DNA of 64,000 nucleotides from Planctomycetaceae bacterium (GTDB lineage: Bacteria; Planctomycetota; Phycisphaerae; Phycisphaerales; SM1A02), in the NCBI GenBank assembly GCA_947474065.1, contig CANJHD010000001.1:44029-108028 (forward strand), read 5' to 3'. The notes beneath the pieces were generated by a model that searched no databases, was not told the origin of the DNA, and was given only the letters and a program-made list of their open reading frames with translations. A program made the translations under genes and the position numbers. Positions 55,367-64,000 of this stretch are shown piece after piece. The number at the start of each line of letters is the position of its first letter. The first letter of the stretch is position 1.

Positions 55367-56977
55367 ATGACCACCCGGCTCTCCGGGTGCGTATCGATTC
55401 TTCAGATGGCACTGCACACGTACCCACTCTTCTTGAGCGCCGCGCTTGTCGCGGTTGCTGCCACCGCACCAACGGTGTGGGCAGCACCACCAACGGCGGA
55501 ACGTGCGCTGGCGCTCGCGGGTGGCGCTGCAGGCGAGTGGATGTGGGCCGCAGACCGCGTGGGTGGATGGGCGACTGATCACGTGTTGGTGAAACTCGTG
55601 GCCGGGGCACGCATCACGATCGACGCGAACCACACCGTGACTGCCACACAGCCGAACGGACTACGCGACGCGGCGCTGACAAAGATGCTGTCGCAGGTGA
55701 ATGCCACCAGCGCAACGCGTGCCTCAACCGTTGGTGTTCAGGATGCTGTTCGAGCCGCCGCCATTGGACTTGATCGATGGATACATATTTCCGTTCCTCC
55801 GGGCACCGATACACAAGCGCTCGTTGTTCGCCTGAATTCTGCGCGCGGCAGTGTGCAACTTGCCGAGTTAGACGCCATCGGCGGGATTGCAAGTGATGCA
55901 CCGGCTCCAAACGATCTCTATTACACGCAGTGCTGGGGCTTAGAAAATACGGGGCAGATCGTCAATGGTCTTTCTGGAACGCCCGGCGCCGATGTGAGCG
56001 CACGCGCTGCGTGGCACGTCAGTACTGGATCATCGGCCACCGTCATTGCCATCATGGATAGCGGCGTGTCTGAACACGTTGACTTTGCTCCACGCATGAT
56101 TGCTGGCTGGAATGTGCCGTCTGGAACGAGTGATGTGGCTGATCAATGCTCCGGGCACGGCACCCACGTCACGGGAATTGCAACAGCATCAGGCAACAAC
56201 GGGGTGGCGATCGCTGGCGTGGATTGGCAAGCACGCATCATGCCGGTGGTTGTTCTCAGTGGCTGCACTGGCTACTCATCGTGGCTTGCAGACGGGCTCG
56301 TGTGGGCCACCGATCACGGCGCCAACATCATCAACATGAGCCTGCAGTACTCCGTAGGAACGCAATATCTGCACGATGCCGTCACGTATTCGATCGGCGG
56401 CGGCGCGCTGCTTGTTGCAGCATCAGGAAATACTGGAGTGAATGGAGTGGCATGGCCAGCGCGCTGGACCGAAGTGATCGCCGTTGGTTCTGTTGACGCG
56501 CTTGACGCTCCAGCAGGTTCCACCGCAATTGGTCCGGAAGTTGACGTTGCAGCGCCCGGTGTCTCGATCCTTTCCTGCGTTGGTACTGAAAGCGTTGAGT
56601 TCAAGAGCGGAACAAGTATGTCGGCACCGTTTGCCGCCGGCACTCTGTCTTTGATGCGCGCGGTTGCGCCGAGCCTGACGCCAACGCAACTGACTGAATT
56701 ACTAGTGCAGTCATGCACCGATGTTTCAAACGCCGGGTTCGATGAACGCACCGGATGGGGACGGATCGATAGCGGCGCCGCGGTGCGCCTTGCTCGGGTT
56801 GCCGTTGGTATCGGCGACCTGAATCACGACGGCTTGACGAACGGAGCGGATCTCGGCGTTCTTCTGGGTGCCTGGGGCACGAGCGGCTATGACTGCCGTG
56901 CTGACCTTGATGACGATGGCACTGTGGGCGGCGGCGACTTGGGCATCCTGCTCGGGCACTGGGGCGCAACGAACTAA
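55367..56977 (+). CDS. Secreted subtilisin-like protease with dockerin-like tail
   Basis: Start at ATG 55367 gives a basic signal peptide with core [16 protein letters not shown]; 55406 is the other option, and an upstream GTG (55310) lacks support. The 536-residue protein has a prodomain and an S8 peptidase domain. Catalytic residues are D231 (IMDSGVSEH), H264 (SGHGTHVTG), the oxyanion Asn in AASGNTG, and S417 (SGTSMSAPF). C-terminal residues about 485-536 are two dockerin-like repeats ([10 protein letters not shown] and [10 protein letters not shown]) ending [12 protein letters not shown] and [12 protein letters not shown]. It likely acts outside the cell or at the surface. Confidence 0.9.
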   Translation: MTTRLSGCVSILQMALHTYPLFLSAALVAVAATAPTVWAAPPTAERALALAGGAAGEWMWAADRVGGWATDHVLVKLVAGARITIDANHTVTATQPNGLRDAALTKMLSQVNATSATRASTVGVQDAVRAAAIGLDRWIHISVPPGTDTQALVVRLNSARGSVQLAELDAIGGIASDAPAPNDLYYTQCWGLENTGQIVNGLSGTPGADVSARAAWHVSTGSSATVIAIMDSGVSEHVDFAPRMIAGWNVPSGTSDVADQCSGHGTHVTGIATASGNNGVAIAGVDWQARIMPVVVLSGCTGYSSWLADGLVWATDHGANIINMSLQYSVGTQYLHDAVTYSIGGGALLVAASGNTGVNGVAWPARWTEVIAVGSVDALDAPAGSTAIGPEVDVAAPGVSILSCVGTESVEFKSGTSMSAPFAAGTLSLMRAVAPSLTPTQLTELLVQSCTDVSNAGFDERTGWGRIDSGAAVRLARVAVGIGDLNHDGLTNGADLGVLLGAWGTSGYDCRADLDDDGTVGGGDLGILLGHWGATN

Positions 56978-56995
56978 ATCAGCCCCCCCGCTCTA

Positions 56996-58978
56996 TCAAC
57001 CACCTGATCCGGCCGCCCCGCGCTGCGCTTTCGCCTCTTCAAACATTGAATGAATCACCTCGGAGTTTGGCTCCAATTCCAGAGCGCGCCCGAACTCCGC
57101 CATTGCCTCATCAAAGTGCTGTTGCCGAACGAGCCCGCGCGCAAGTGCAGCGTGAGCAAATCCGTTGTCCGGGGCCATGCTGATAGTGCGTCGAATCAAC
57201 TCAACGCCCTCGTCAATCTCGAGTGGCATCGTGCCACGTTCAACGAGTGCGAGCGAGAGTCGCCGCATAGCGAGCAAATCATTCGGGCGGGCTGCAAATC
57301 CCTGCCGCGCACTCTGTATCACGCGCGCGTATTCACCTTGTTGATCGAGCCAAGTGACCTGCTCTTCGCGCAATCGCTGCCACTCAGGATGCGCGCCGAG
57401 AGCCTCGTCGTACCACGCGATGGCATCCGCCGAACGCGACAAGAACGAGCGAATGATTCGACCAATGACTGCGGCGGTCGATTCGTCAGCGCCATCGCGT
57501 TCCCATGAGTTGCGCACAAGGCGCTCGGCGGCGGGCATATCCCGAATCGCCGCACTCAAATAGGCTCGACGCAGATCAACTTGCTTCCACCCGGCGGGGA
57601 TGATGGACCACCCTTCCGGTGCGGCGGCCACGAGCGCATAGAGACGTAGTGCGCGTTCGGCGCTTTGCTGCATGGCAGCATCGGGCGCTTGCGCGTCGGT
57701 CGAGAAGATGTACTCCGCAGGAAGCGTGACTTGTGCATCCGCGCGATCGGCGAGCCAGGTGATTCCGTTGAGCACGCCGACATAGGTAACTGCTGCAAGG
57801 AGCAGTGCTGTGGCTGCGATCCAGATAACGCCGGATCGCCCTACTTTTCCCTTGAGCCGCAGGCGGATGCCATGGAAAGAAACCGATGGATCACGCACGA
57901 TTCGCCACGCCTTCCACGTCACAAAGACCGTGCATGCGGCAATGCCTGATGCAAAGAGGAGTGGTACTCCGATGTAGATGCCGCGCACGGCAAAGAGCGT
58001 CAGCACGCCAAGGAGTGCAAGCGTGATCTCTTCTGCCCACGAGAGGTCCCAGCGTCGTTCCGCTGCTGCAGCGGAGCGCGAAGCAGAGCGATCAATCATG
58101 ACCGCGGGCTTTCCAAGGCCGAAGCTCAGCGCTTCATTTGGGCAACTGCTCACGCAGTCCATGCACTTCATGCATCCAGCATCAACCACCATTCCGAAGT
58201 CCTTGATTTCCTCATGGACCCGGACATTGCTTGTGCACACCGCGGTGCACACGCCACATGCGTGGCAGCGGTCGTGGTCAACCACGATCCGCATCGGCGC
58301 GAGTTCTTCCACCGGAGCGAAGAATCCGCCGTATGGGCACGCGTACGTGCAATAGCCCTTCGAGCCAAGGAGCCAGACCACCATCACACCGGAGACCAAC
58401 ACAAATGGAATGCCCATGGCAAGACCAGGGAACGTTGCCCAGAAATCTTGCGTCATCACATGTGTTGTGAAACCAGGCCAACGCAGGTCGGGCTGGATCC
58501 ATGGTGCCACGGCGAATCGATAGAACAGCGGCCAGGCAAACATGTAGAGCGCCAAACACAGCGGCATCCACACCAAGAGGCGTGATCGAAACGGCTTCGG
58601 GCGAATACCAGCACGCGCGAGCGCCCATGCGGTTGCATCCTGGATCGCCACCCAGTGGCAGCCCCAACCACAGAACCATCGACCAAGAAGCGCGGTGGAA
58701 AGCAGCGCAACGGCAAAGAAAATCGCGCCCACAGTGATGATTCCGTCCTTCACGGTCTGCATCGATTCACTTGGCTCAATCGGCGCAAGCGTTGTGCCGA
58801 TCGCAAGCCACTGGACCAAATGCCCAATCATGAAGATCCAGACGCCTGCGAGCACTGCGGCGCGCACCCAACCCCGACGTGATCCGAACGACGCGCGGTG
58901 TGGCGCAGCGGCAGACGGCAGTACAGGAAGAGCGATTGAAACGGCGCGATCGGTGGTTCGTGGGGTGCATGAGTCCAT
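56996..58978 (-). CDS. NapH/CcoG-like polyferredoxin fused to TPR domain
   Basis: A 660-residue protein; start at 58976-58978 (MDSCTPR). Five or so membrane helices span the N-terminal 240 residues, with RWFCGWGCHW and GYCTYACPYGGFF typical of NapH/CcoG/NosR-type electron transfer proteins. Two 4Fe-4S motifs follow: CHACGVCTAVC and CMKCMDCVSSC. Residues about 430-660 are tetratricopeptide repeats (DNGFAHAALARGLVRQQHFD and EAMAEFGRALELEP). The fusion couples a redox module with a protein interaction platform. Function unknown; oxidase assembly (CcoG-like) is one idea. Confidence 0.8.
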   Translation of the reverse strand: MDSCTPRTTDRAVSIALPVLPSAAAPHRASFGSRRGWVRAAVLAGVWIFMIGHLVQWLAIGTTLAPIEPSESMQTVKDGIITVGAIFFAVALLSTALLGRWFCGWGCHWVAIQDATAWALARAGIRPKPFRSRLLVWMPLCLALYMFAWPLFYRFAVAPWIQPDLRWPGFTTHVMTQDFWATFPGLAMGIPFVLVSGVMVVWLLGSKGYCTYACPYGGFFAPVEELAPMRIVVDHDRCHACGVCTAVCTSNVRVHEEIKDFGMVVDAGCMKCMDCVSSCPNEALSFGLGKPAVMIDRSASRSAAAAERRWDLSWAEEITLALLGVLTLFAVRGIYIGVPLLFASGIAACTVFVTWKAWRIVRDPSVSFHGIRLRLKGKVGRSGVIWIAATALLLAAVTYVGVLNGITWLADRADAQVTLPAEYIFSTDAQAPDAAMQQSAERALRLYALVAAAPEGWSIIPAGWKQVDLRRAYLSAAIRDMPAAERLVRNSWERDGADESTAAVIGRIIRSFLSRSADAIAWYDEALGAHPEWQRLREEQVTWLDQQGEYARVIQSARQGFAARPNDLLAMRRLSLALVERGTMPLEIDEGVELIRRTISMAPDNGFAHAALARGLVRQQHFDEAMAEFGRALELEPNSEVIHSMFEEAKAQRGAAGSGG

Positions 58979-59051
58979 CGCGCGGGGAATCGTACGCCGT
59001 AGTCGGTGCAGGGAACGCGGCCTGTCGCCCATATACTGCGCTGCTCTGACA

Positions 59052-60029
59052 ATGGAAAGTGACCTCTACAAGCTCCTTGGCGTAACGAAGACCGCCAGCG
59101 CGGATGACCTGAAAAAGGCGCACCGCGGGCTCGTTCGCAAGTTCCATCCCGATGTGAACAAGGATCCAGGCGCAGACGCGCGCTTCAAGGAAATTCAAGA
59201 GGCGTATGACATTCTTGCAGACCCTGAGAAGCGCAAGATGTACGACCAGTTTGGCATTGCCGGAGTAAAGAGCGGTTCAGCAGGCGGAGGCGGCGGTCCG
59301 CGCGGTGCGGGCGGTGGCGATCCGTTTGGTGGTGGCAGCCCCTTTGGCGGTGGCGGCGGACAGTCGTGGCAGAATGTTGATCCATCTACATTTGAAGATG
59401 TATTCGGATCAATGTTCGGTCGCGGTGGATCGCGCAGCGCCCGCGGTCGCGGCTTCGGCGGATTCGAAGGTGACGAAGAAGACGAAGCGCCGCAGGCTGG
59501 CAGAAACGCACCTGCTTCGGAGACAATCGATTTCACCACTGCTGTGCTTGGCGGCACGCGCTCGTTCCGAGTGGAAGGCGAGTCCATCGAAGTACGCATC
59601 CCGGCTGGTATTGCAAGCGGCACCAAACTGGCAGTGCGCGGCAAAGGCGGAGCTGGCGCGGCGGGCGGCCCGCGCGGCGATCTGATCATCACCATTCATG
59701 TTTCACCGCACCCGTGGTTCCGCCGTGAAGGCGATGACATCTTGATGGATGTCCCCGTGACCATTGCCGAGGCGACACTTGGAACAACTGTGCGCGTGCC
59801 GTTGATTTCTGGCAGCGTGCAACTGAAAGTTCCGGCTGGCGTAAAGAGCGGTCAGCACCTGCGCGTCAAAGGCAAAGGCATACAGCCTGCCAAGGGCGCC
59901 GCTGGCGATTTCCACGCCGTGATTCAGATTGAAGCTCCAAAGGAACTCGATCCAGCTGCACGTGAGTTGGTGGAGAAACTGGCATCATCGCTGCCCAACC
60001 CGCGCATGGGCGCGCAGTGGAATCTGTGA
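59052..60029 (+). CDS. DnaJ-type co-chaperone without zinc finger
   Basis: A 325-residue Hsp40; start at ATG 59052. J-domain with HPD at 32-34 (RKFHPDVNKDPG). Gly/Phe-rich region (about 75-135) follows. No Cys-rich zinc finger is present. The C-terminal substrate domains carry SETIDFTTAVLGGTRSF, VRGKGGAGAAGG and VSPHPWFRREGDDILMDVPV. This is the CbpA/DnaJ class B layout. Partner would be DnaK, which is not in the window. The gene is convergent with the PH-like gene. Confidence 0.92.
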   Translation: MESDLYKLLGVTKTASADDLKKAHRGLVRKFHPDVNKDPGADARFKEIQEAYDILADPEKRKMYDQFGIAGVKSGSAGGGGGPRGAGGGDPFGGGSPFGGGGGQSWQNVDPSTFEDVFGSMFGRGGSRSARGRGFGGFEGDEEDEAPQAGRNAPASETIDFTTAVLGGTRSFRVEGESIEVRIPAGIASGTKLAVRGKGGAGAAGGPRGDLIITIHVSPHPWFRREGDDILMDVPVTIAEATLGTTVRVPLISGSVQLKVPAGVKSGQHLRVKGKGIQPAKGAAGDFHAVIQIEAPKELDPAARELVEKLASSLPNPRMGAQWNL

Positions 60030-60036
60030 AGACAGT

Positions 60037-60582
60037 TCAGCGGCGGTAGCGGCGGCGAGTTTCTTCAATGAGCGCAAGTACTTCGGCGGCACGCGGCACC
60101 ATGACCCATGCTGCGTCATAGTGCCCGGCATGTCGCGAACTAAAGGTGATTGTTCCTGAGAGGAGCGCGCGGTCAATGCGCGTCTGCAGAAGTTCCACGC
60201 GTTGCAGTGCGTTCAGATTGGCGGAATACACGGTTGGGGCCAAGACACCGCGGCGGCGCAACACGCGGCGATCGGTGAGGACATAGACGCGGCTCGCCCA
60301 TTCCGCTCCGGCAGCGCCGATACGCGCGCACACCAGCACTGCACCAGCCTGCAGAACGAGCCATTCCCATGAGTGCTGTGCCCATCCAGCCGAAGCAGCG
60401 GCGAGGAGCGTGACGACAACTAACACCGATACGCCGCGCGCAGAACGCAGGGCGATCCACGCAATACTTGGACGCCACACGCCAACGATGATCTCGCTTG
60501 GCTCAAGCATCGACGCCGCGAAGAGCGGGACGTCAGCCTCGTCGAGCGCAGTTGCCGCAAACGACGCGCGCTCTGACTTCAC
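60037..60582 (-). CDS. Membrane protein with bacterial PH-like domain
   Basis: A 181-residue protein with two hydrophobic segments (about 46-66 and 73-93), then RVYVLTDRRVLRRRGVLAPT, followed by LNALQRVELLQTRIDRALLS. This is the pattern of bPH2 (DUF304) domains. Role unknown; lipids or membrane-protein interactions are likely for this family. It overlaps hpt by four bases (60579-60582), so the two are co-translated. Confidence 0.7.
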   Translation of the reverse strand: MKSERASFAATALDEADVPLFAASMLEPSEIIVGVWRPSIAWIALRSARGVSVLVVVTLLAAASAGWAQHSWEWLVLQAGAVLVCARIGAAGAEWASRVYVLTDRRVLRRRGVLAPTVYSANLNALQRVELLQTRIDRALLSGTITFSSRHAGHYDAAWVMVPRAAEVLALIEETRRRYRR

Positions 60583-61145
60583 GGCACACTCGCTGCCGGA
60601 TGGAGGATGCGCACTTCAGGAAGATTGCGGAAGCAGCCATCGAAATCAAGGCCGTAACCAACCACGAATTCGTCGGGCACATCAAAGCCAACGAATTCGC
60701 ACTTCGTTGCGAGTGCACTTGGAATGGTCTTGCGGAGTAGCACGGCTGTTGCGAATCGCGCAGGGTCTTGCTGTTCAAATTGCGCCCGCAGGAAATTCAG
60801 TGTGCGACCGGAATCCAAGACATCATCGATCACCAACACGCGGCGACCCTGCAGTTTGCTGGGGAGTTCGCCAAGTGGGCGTACACCCTGACTGGTAGTG
60901 GAATCGCCTGGGTAACTCGAGACCGTGGCAAGCGTGATTTTCATCCGCACCGGCATATGTCGCACCAAATCAGCGGCAAATATGAATGCACCGGTCATCA
61001 CTGGAACGATCACAACATCATCGTCGCCGTCACCCATCCATGCGACGATTTCGCGCGCGAGGGCAGGAATACGCGCGGCAATAGCATCGGCGGACACAAT
61101 AACTTTGCCGAGCGTTGCGCGTGCAGCGGGGGAGTCAGTGCTCAT
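60579..61145 (-). CDS. hpt: Hypoxanthine phosphoribosyltransferase
   Basis: A 188-residue purine salvage enzyme that makes IMP from hypoxanthine and PRPP. The PRPP-binding motif VLVIDDVLDSGRTL is intact, along with VVIVPVMTGAFIFAADLVRH and FVVGYGLDFDGCFRNLPEV. Guanine use is likely as well. Start ATG shares base 61145 with the end of gatB. Followed by the PH-like gene with a four-base overlap. Confidence 0.92.
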   Translation of the reverse strand: MSTDSPAARATLGKVIVSADAIAARIPALAREIVAWMGDGDDDVVIVPVMTGAFIFAADLVRHMPVRMKITLATVSSYPGDSTTSQGVRPLGELPSKLQGRRVLVIDDVLDSGRTLNFLRAQFEQQDPARFATAVLLRKTIPSALATKCEFVGFDVPDEFVVGYGLDFDGCFRNLPEVRILHPAASVP

Positions 61146-62671
61146 CAGGAACCCTCTCGAAGTTTGGAAACAATTCGTTCATTGACGGTCTTGGCATCAA
61201 CAGTGCCACCAGCGAGTTTCATGACGGCGCCGACGATGCGACCGATGGCATTCATCTTTCCGGCCCGCACATCATCGGCGGCCTGCGCGTTAGCGGCGAC
61301 TGCTTGCGCGATCCATCCATCGAGTGCGGCGTCGTCGCGCACCACCAAGAGACTGGCGCGTGCGGCGGCATCGGAGGCAGTGTCGGTGCTGCCAGCAAGC
61401 GCGTTCACCAGGGCATCAACATTTTGCGCGCCAAGCGAACCAGATTCGCGCAGCGTCACAATGCCAGCCACCTGCTGTGGCGAAAGGCCAGCACGATGCA
61501 AGCCCACACCCTGCTCGTTTGCGCGCTTTCCTAACTGATTTAACAGGAATTTGCCGGCCGCATACCCCGCCTTTGCGGTACCGCCGAGCTCGGCGACGCA
61601 CGCTTCAAAGAAGTGGCATGGGTCGCGGTCTTCCACCAGCGATGCTGCGTCCTTCTCCTCAAGCCCGTACACCCCAACGTAACGCGCGCGACGCGCGAGC
61701 GGCAACTCCGGGACCTCGGCATGCACGCGAGCAAGCCACGCATCGTCCACTACTACGGGCACCAAGTCTGGGTCGGGGAAATATCGATAGTCGTGCGCGT
61801 CTTCCTTCTCGCGCTGCAACACGGTGACACATTTGACGTCGTCCCAGCCGCGCGTGCTCTTGGCGCCGGGACCCATCACTTTGCCGTCTTCGCGCCAGCG
61901 CGTCACTTGTGCTTCGGTTTCAAATTCAATGGCGCCGCGCAGTGCCTTGAAGGAGTTGAGATTCTTTACCTCAACAATCGGCGTCTTCACTTCTGTGCCA
62001 TCGTCAAGCTCAATGATCAGGTTGATATTGGGCTCGAAGCGCATATGGCCCTTCTGCATGATTCCCTCGGTGACGCCAAGGAATCGACAAACGCCGCGAA
62101 GTTCTTGCGCAAATACCACTACATCTGCTGCACAATCAAAGTCCGGTGCGGTGACCACTTCCAAGAGTGGCGTGCCTGCGCGATTAAGATCGACAAGCGA
62201 TCCTTCGTAATGGAAGCCGCCGGGAAGTTCATGACCAAGCTTGCCAGTGTCCTCTTCGAGGTGCGCGCGAATGATGCCAATGCGGCGCGTTCCACCAGAG
62301 GCGATTGGCAAATCAAACGCGCCATCATGACAGAGCGGCAAGTCATATTGACTGATCTGATACCCCTTAGGAAGGTCGGGGTAGTAGTAATTCTTACGAT
62401 CCCACTTGGAGCGGCGCGCGATGGAGCAGCCAAGCGCAAGCCCCACCATCATGCTCATCTCAACAGCACGAAGGTTCATCACTGGCAACGTGCCGGGTAG
62501 CGCGGCAACGGTTGGAGTCACCAGCGAGTTGGGCTCGCGGTCATAGAACTCCGGATTACCGGGACTGCCTGCACGCGCAAACATCTTGCTGCGCGTGGCG
62601 AGTTCAATGTGGATTTCAAGACCAACTTTGAGGCGAACGCTCTTGATGGCCACGGGTGCTGCAGCGGGCAT
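61145..62671 (-). CDS. gatB: Asp-tRNA(Asn)/Glu-tRNA(Gln) amidotransferase subunit B
   Basis: A 508-residue subunit of GatCAB, which converts misacylated Glu-tRNA-Gln or Asp-tRNA-Asn. KVGLEIHIELATRSKMFARA is the N-terminal signature, and KWDRKNYYYPDLPKGYQISQ and RTRIGIIRAHLEEDTGKL-like sequence follow. The C-terminal YqeY-like helical domain covers about 360-508. gatA and gatC are not in the window. It is the first gene of a short gatB-hpt-PH-like operon on the minus strand. Confidence 0.95.
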   Translation of the reverse strand: MPAAAPVAIKSVRLKVGLEIHIELATRSKMFARAGSPGNPEFYDREPNSLVTPTVAALPGTLPVMNLRAVEMSMMVGLALGCSIARRSKWDRKNYYYPDLPKGYQISQYDLPLCHDGAFDLPIASGGTRRIGIIRAHLEEDTGKLGHELPGGFHYEGSLVDLNRAGTPLLEVVTAPDFDCAADVVVFAQELRGVCRFLGVTEGIMQKGHMRFEPNINLIIELDDGTEVKTPIVEVKNLNSFKALRGAIEFETEAQVTRWREDGKVMGPGAKSTRGWDDVKCVTVLQREKEDAHDYRYFPDPDLVPVVVDDAWLARVHAEVPELPLARRARYVGVYGLEEKDAASLVEDRDPCHFFEACVAELGGTAKAGYAAGKFLLNQLGKRANEQGVGLHRAGLSPQQVAGIVTLRESGSLGAQNVDALVNALAGSTDTASDAAARASLLVVRDDAALDGWIAQAVAANAQAADDVRAGKMNAIGRIVGAVMKLAGGTVDAKTVNERIVSKLREGS

Positions 62672-62704
62672 CGGCGGATCATACGGACGCGTCGCAGGAG
62701 CGAA

Positions 62705-63763
62705 TCACCCGCATCGGATGGTGGCTGGCGCGGCAACAACGCAATCGCGACCATTGCGCTTCGCGTCATAAAGCGCTACGTCCGCGCGGGTCAGCAGGAG
62801 GCTGACGACCGTGTTGGGTTCCGCTGTAGCAACGCCCACGGAAGCGGTGATCTCTAGATGGGCAGAGTGCCCGACAGGTACCCGGGTGGCACCGATGCAC
62901 GCTCGAAGTCGCTCGCCGACCACATGAGCATCATGCTCGTCACAGTCAGGGAGGACCACTACAAATTCTTCGCCACCGTACCGAGTAACTGAATCGACCG
63001 AACGAGCAGCGGCGCGAAGCCTTCGTGCCACCTCCGCGAGCGCCATATCTCCCGCACCGTGACCGTACAAGTCATTGATTTTCTTGAAGTGATCAATGTC
63101 CACCATGGCCACGGAAATTGGCCGACCGGATGCAAACGATTGCGCGAATTCGCGCTCGAGGATGCTGTCAAGACCACTTCGATTCCAAACGCTGGTGAGG
63201 TCATCCATCATTGCTCGCCGCTGCGCTTCACCAAGTTCCGTGATCATGGACTTCTGTGATGCCGTCAACTGACGCCGATGGAATTCATCTTCAGTGATCG
63301 CCGCGAGGTCCCGCAGGAAGCCAACATCGATCGCCGCATGGTGGCGCGGTTCGGTGTCCATCACGCTCAACGAGCCGATTTTTGCGCCATTCGGCGAGCG
63401 AATGGCGATACCCGCATAGAAGCGCGCGTACGGCGCATTGACAACCATCTCACAGCGAGCGAAGGACGGATCAGCCAATGCATCGGGGATGAGCAGTGCG
63501 CCATCGTGATCCATCACCGAGTTTGAAAACGTGTCAGCGCGCGGCAGTTCGCTGATCACCGTACCCACGCGCGACTTGAACCACACTCGCTGATCGCCCA
63601 CCACAGAGAGGGTGGCAATGGGCGTTGCAAAGATCCGCGAAGCGAGGCGGGTAATTCGGTCGAAGCACTCCTCGGCTGGCGTGTAGGTGACCGCCAATCG
63701 CTCGATTGCCGCTAGGCGTTGTTGCTCGGTGATGGTGTCTGATCGACGCGCGCTCTGCGGCAT
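62705..63763 (-). CDS. GAF-GGDEF diguanylate cyclase
   Basis: A 352-residue protein; start at 63761-63763 (MPQSARRS) because the upstream open frame shows no homology. A GAF domain (about 20-165, SVMDHDGALLIPDALADPSF) precedes the GGDEF domain (185-345). GGEEF is at 263-267 (active-site A-site), and RSVD at 254-257 is an intact inhibitory I-site five residues upstream. DLTSVWNR starts the domain. It should synthesise c-di-GMP from two GTP with product inhibition, in response to a ligand of the GAF domain. Single gene, 33 bases upstream of gatB. Confidence 0.9.
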   Translation of the reverse strand: MPQSARRSDTITEQQRLAAIERLAVTYTPAEECFDRITRLASRIFATPIATLSVVGDQRVWFKSRVGTVISELPRADTFSNSVMDHDGALLIPDALADPSFARCEMVVNAPYARFYAGIAIRSPNGAKIGSLSVMDTEPRHHAAIDVGFLRDLAAITEDEFHRRQLTASQKSMITELGEAQRRAMMDDLTSVWNRSGLDSILEREFAQSFASGRPISVAMVDIDHFKKINDLYGHGAGDMALAEVARRLRAAARSVDSVTRYGGEEFVVVLPDCDEHDAHVVGERLRACIGATRVPVGHSAHLEITASVGVATAEPNTVVSLLLTRADVALYDAKRNGRDCVVAAPATIRCG

Positions 63764-64000
63764 TGGTTTGTCTCGAAAAATGCTTCCCCGTTCGGACAGC
63801 GTGACAAGTAAGGGTGAAATCCGCAAGGAGAATGCTTTGAAATTCGTAAATATCCGAACATATGGCGTTTGGTCGCCTGAAAGGCGCCGCGCTGCTCGAG
63901 CGTAAAGGCCGCGGTGGGATTTGCCGCCCCCACGGGCGCCGAAGCCCAGGCGGCCGCGCATGCGGACGCCGCGGACCGGGCAACGCCCGGGACGCACCGT
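63764..64000. other. Right-edge region upstream of the GGDEF gene
   Basis: These 237 bases have no gene I can support. The part near 63764-63880 is AT-richer and probably contains the GGDEF gene promoter. CCGGGC (63976-63981) pairs with GCCCGG (63985-63990) around a three-base loop. An Ala-rich open frame on the minus strand continues from the edge but shows no recognised motif. Confidence 0.3.

Noticed and set aside
1..64000. CRISPR arrays, insertion sequences, prophage or tRNA genes
   Set aside because: No regular spaced repeats, transposase-like or phage-like proteins, or cloverleaf tRNA sequences other than the tmRNA were seen by reading; a dedicated tRNA scan was not possible.

Overview
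The window reads as a chromosomal segment of a planctomycete, most likely class Phycisphaerae. Evidence is the high G+C content, three secreted proteins ending in paired dockerin-like D-L-D-G-D-G...GADLGxLLGxWG repeats, a DUF1573 protein fused to a squalene-cyclase-like domain, planctomycete-style prepilin and ECF sigma genes, and an alternative complex III (ACIII) cluster joined to an A2-type cytochrome oxidase. This lineage call is inference from gene families, not from an rRNA gene. No CRISPR array, insertion sequence, prophage or rRNA was found, and no gene-free stretch exceeds 300 bases.

Layout. 1-3490 (minus strand): tpiA, secG, yicC, a phosphotransferase and the start of a secreted Gln/Pro-rich protein. 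3590-8573 (plus): alaS and acs. 8769-13347: accessory secretome, with a GH5 endoglucanase, a pseudopilin-like protein, an unknown dockerin-tailed protein and a sigma-region-4-like HTH protein. 13483-17048: HD-GYP phosphodiesterase, short DUF1015 protein, serA and a DinB-like protein. 17154-17591: tmRNA with its promoter and terminator. 17668-18905: ECF-type sigma factor, then a coupled reading frame interrupted by an in-frame TGA. 18960-24222 (minus): a MacA/MacB/TolC-like efflux operon. 24294-28338: clpS, a zinc-type oxidoreductase and the DUF1573-cyclase fusion.

28322-46661 is the respiratory core. A heme pathway block (ctaA, ctaB, DUF3179) runs into a 14.7-kb minus-strand operon ordered actA-B-C-D-E-F, a small membrane protein, sco1, coxB (with cytochrome c), coxA, coxC, subunit IV and a second subunit III. 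ACIII oxidises quinol and passes electrons through cytochrome c domains to the oxidase. CtaA/CtaB supply heme A and Sco1 supplies copper. A 24-base palindrome resembling a CRP/FNR site lies upstream of actA.

46946-55154 holds housekeeping genes (tatD, tatC, tadA, truD, a HAD hydrolase, a bifunctional-nuclease-family protein, a PTS IIA protein, rsmB, metK). 55367-63763 holds a subtilase with a dockerin-like tail, a polyferredoxin-TPR fusion, a DnaJ-type chaperone, a PH-like membrane protein, hpt, gatB and a GAF-GGDEF cyclase. The GGDEF and HD-GYP proteins make and break c-di-GMP.

The most notable unexplained signals are two. One is an 85-base repeat found twice (6461-6545 and 10846-10930) that folds into a long hairpin, where all five differences inside the hairpin preserve the fold, including one compensatory base pair. 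The other is the in-frame TGA at 18609 inside the frame coupled to the sigma factor gene.
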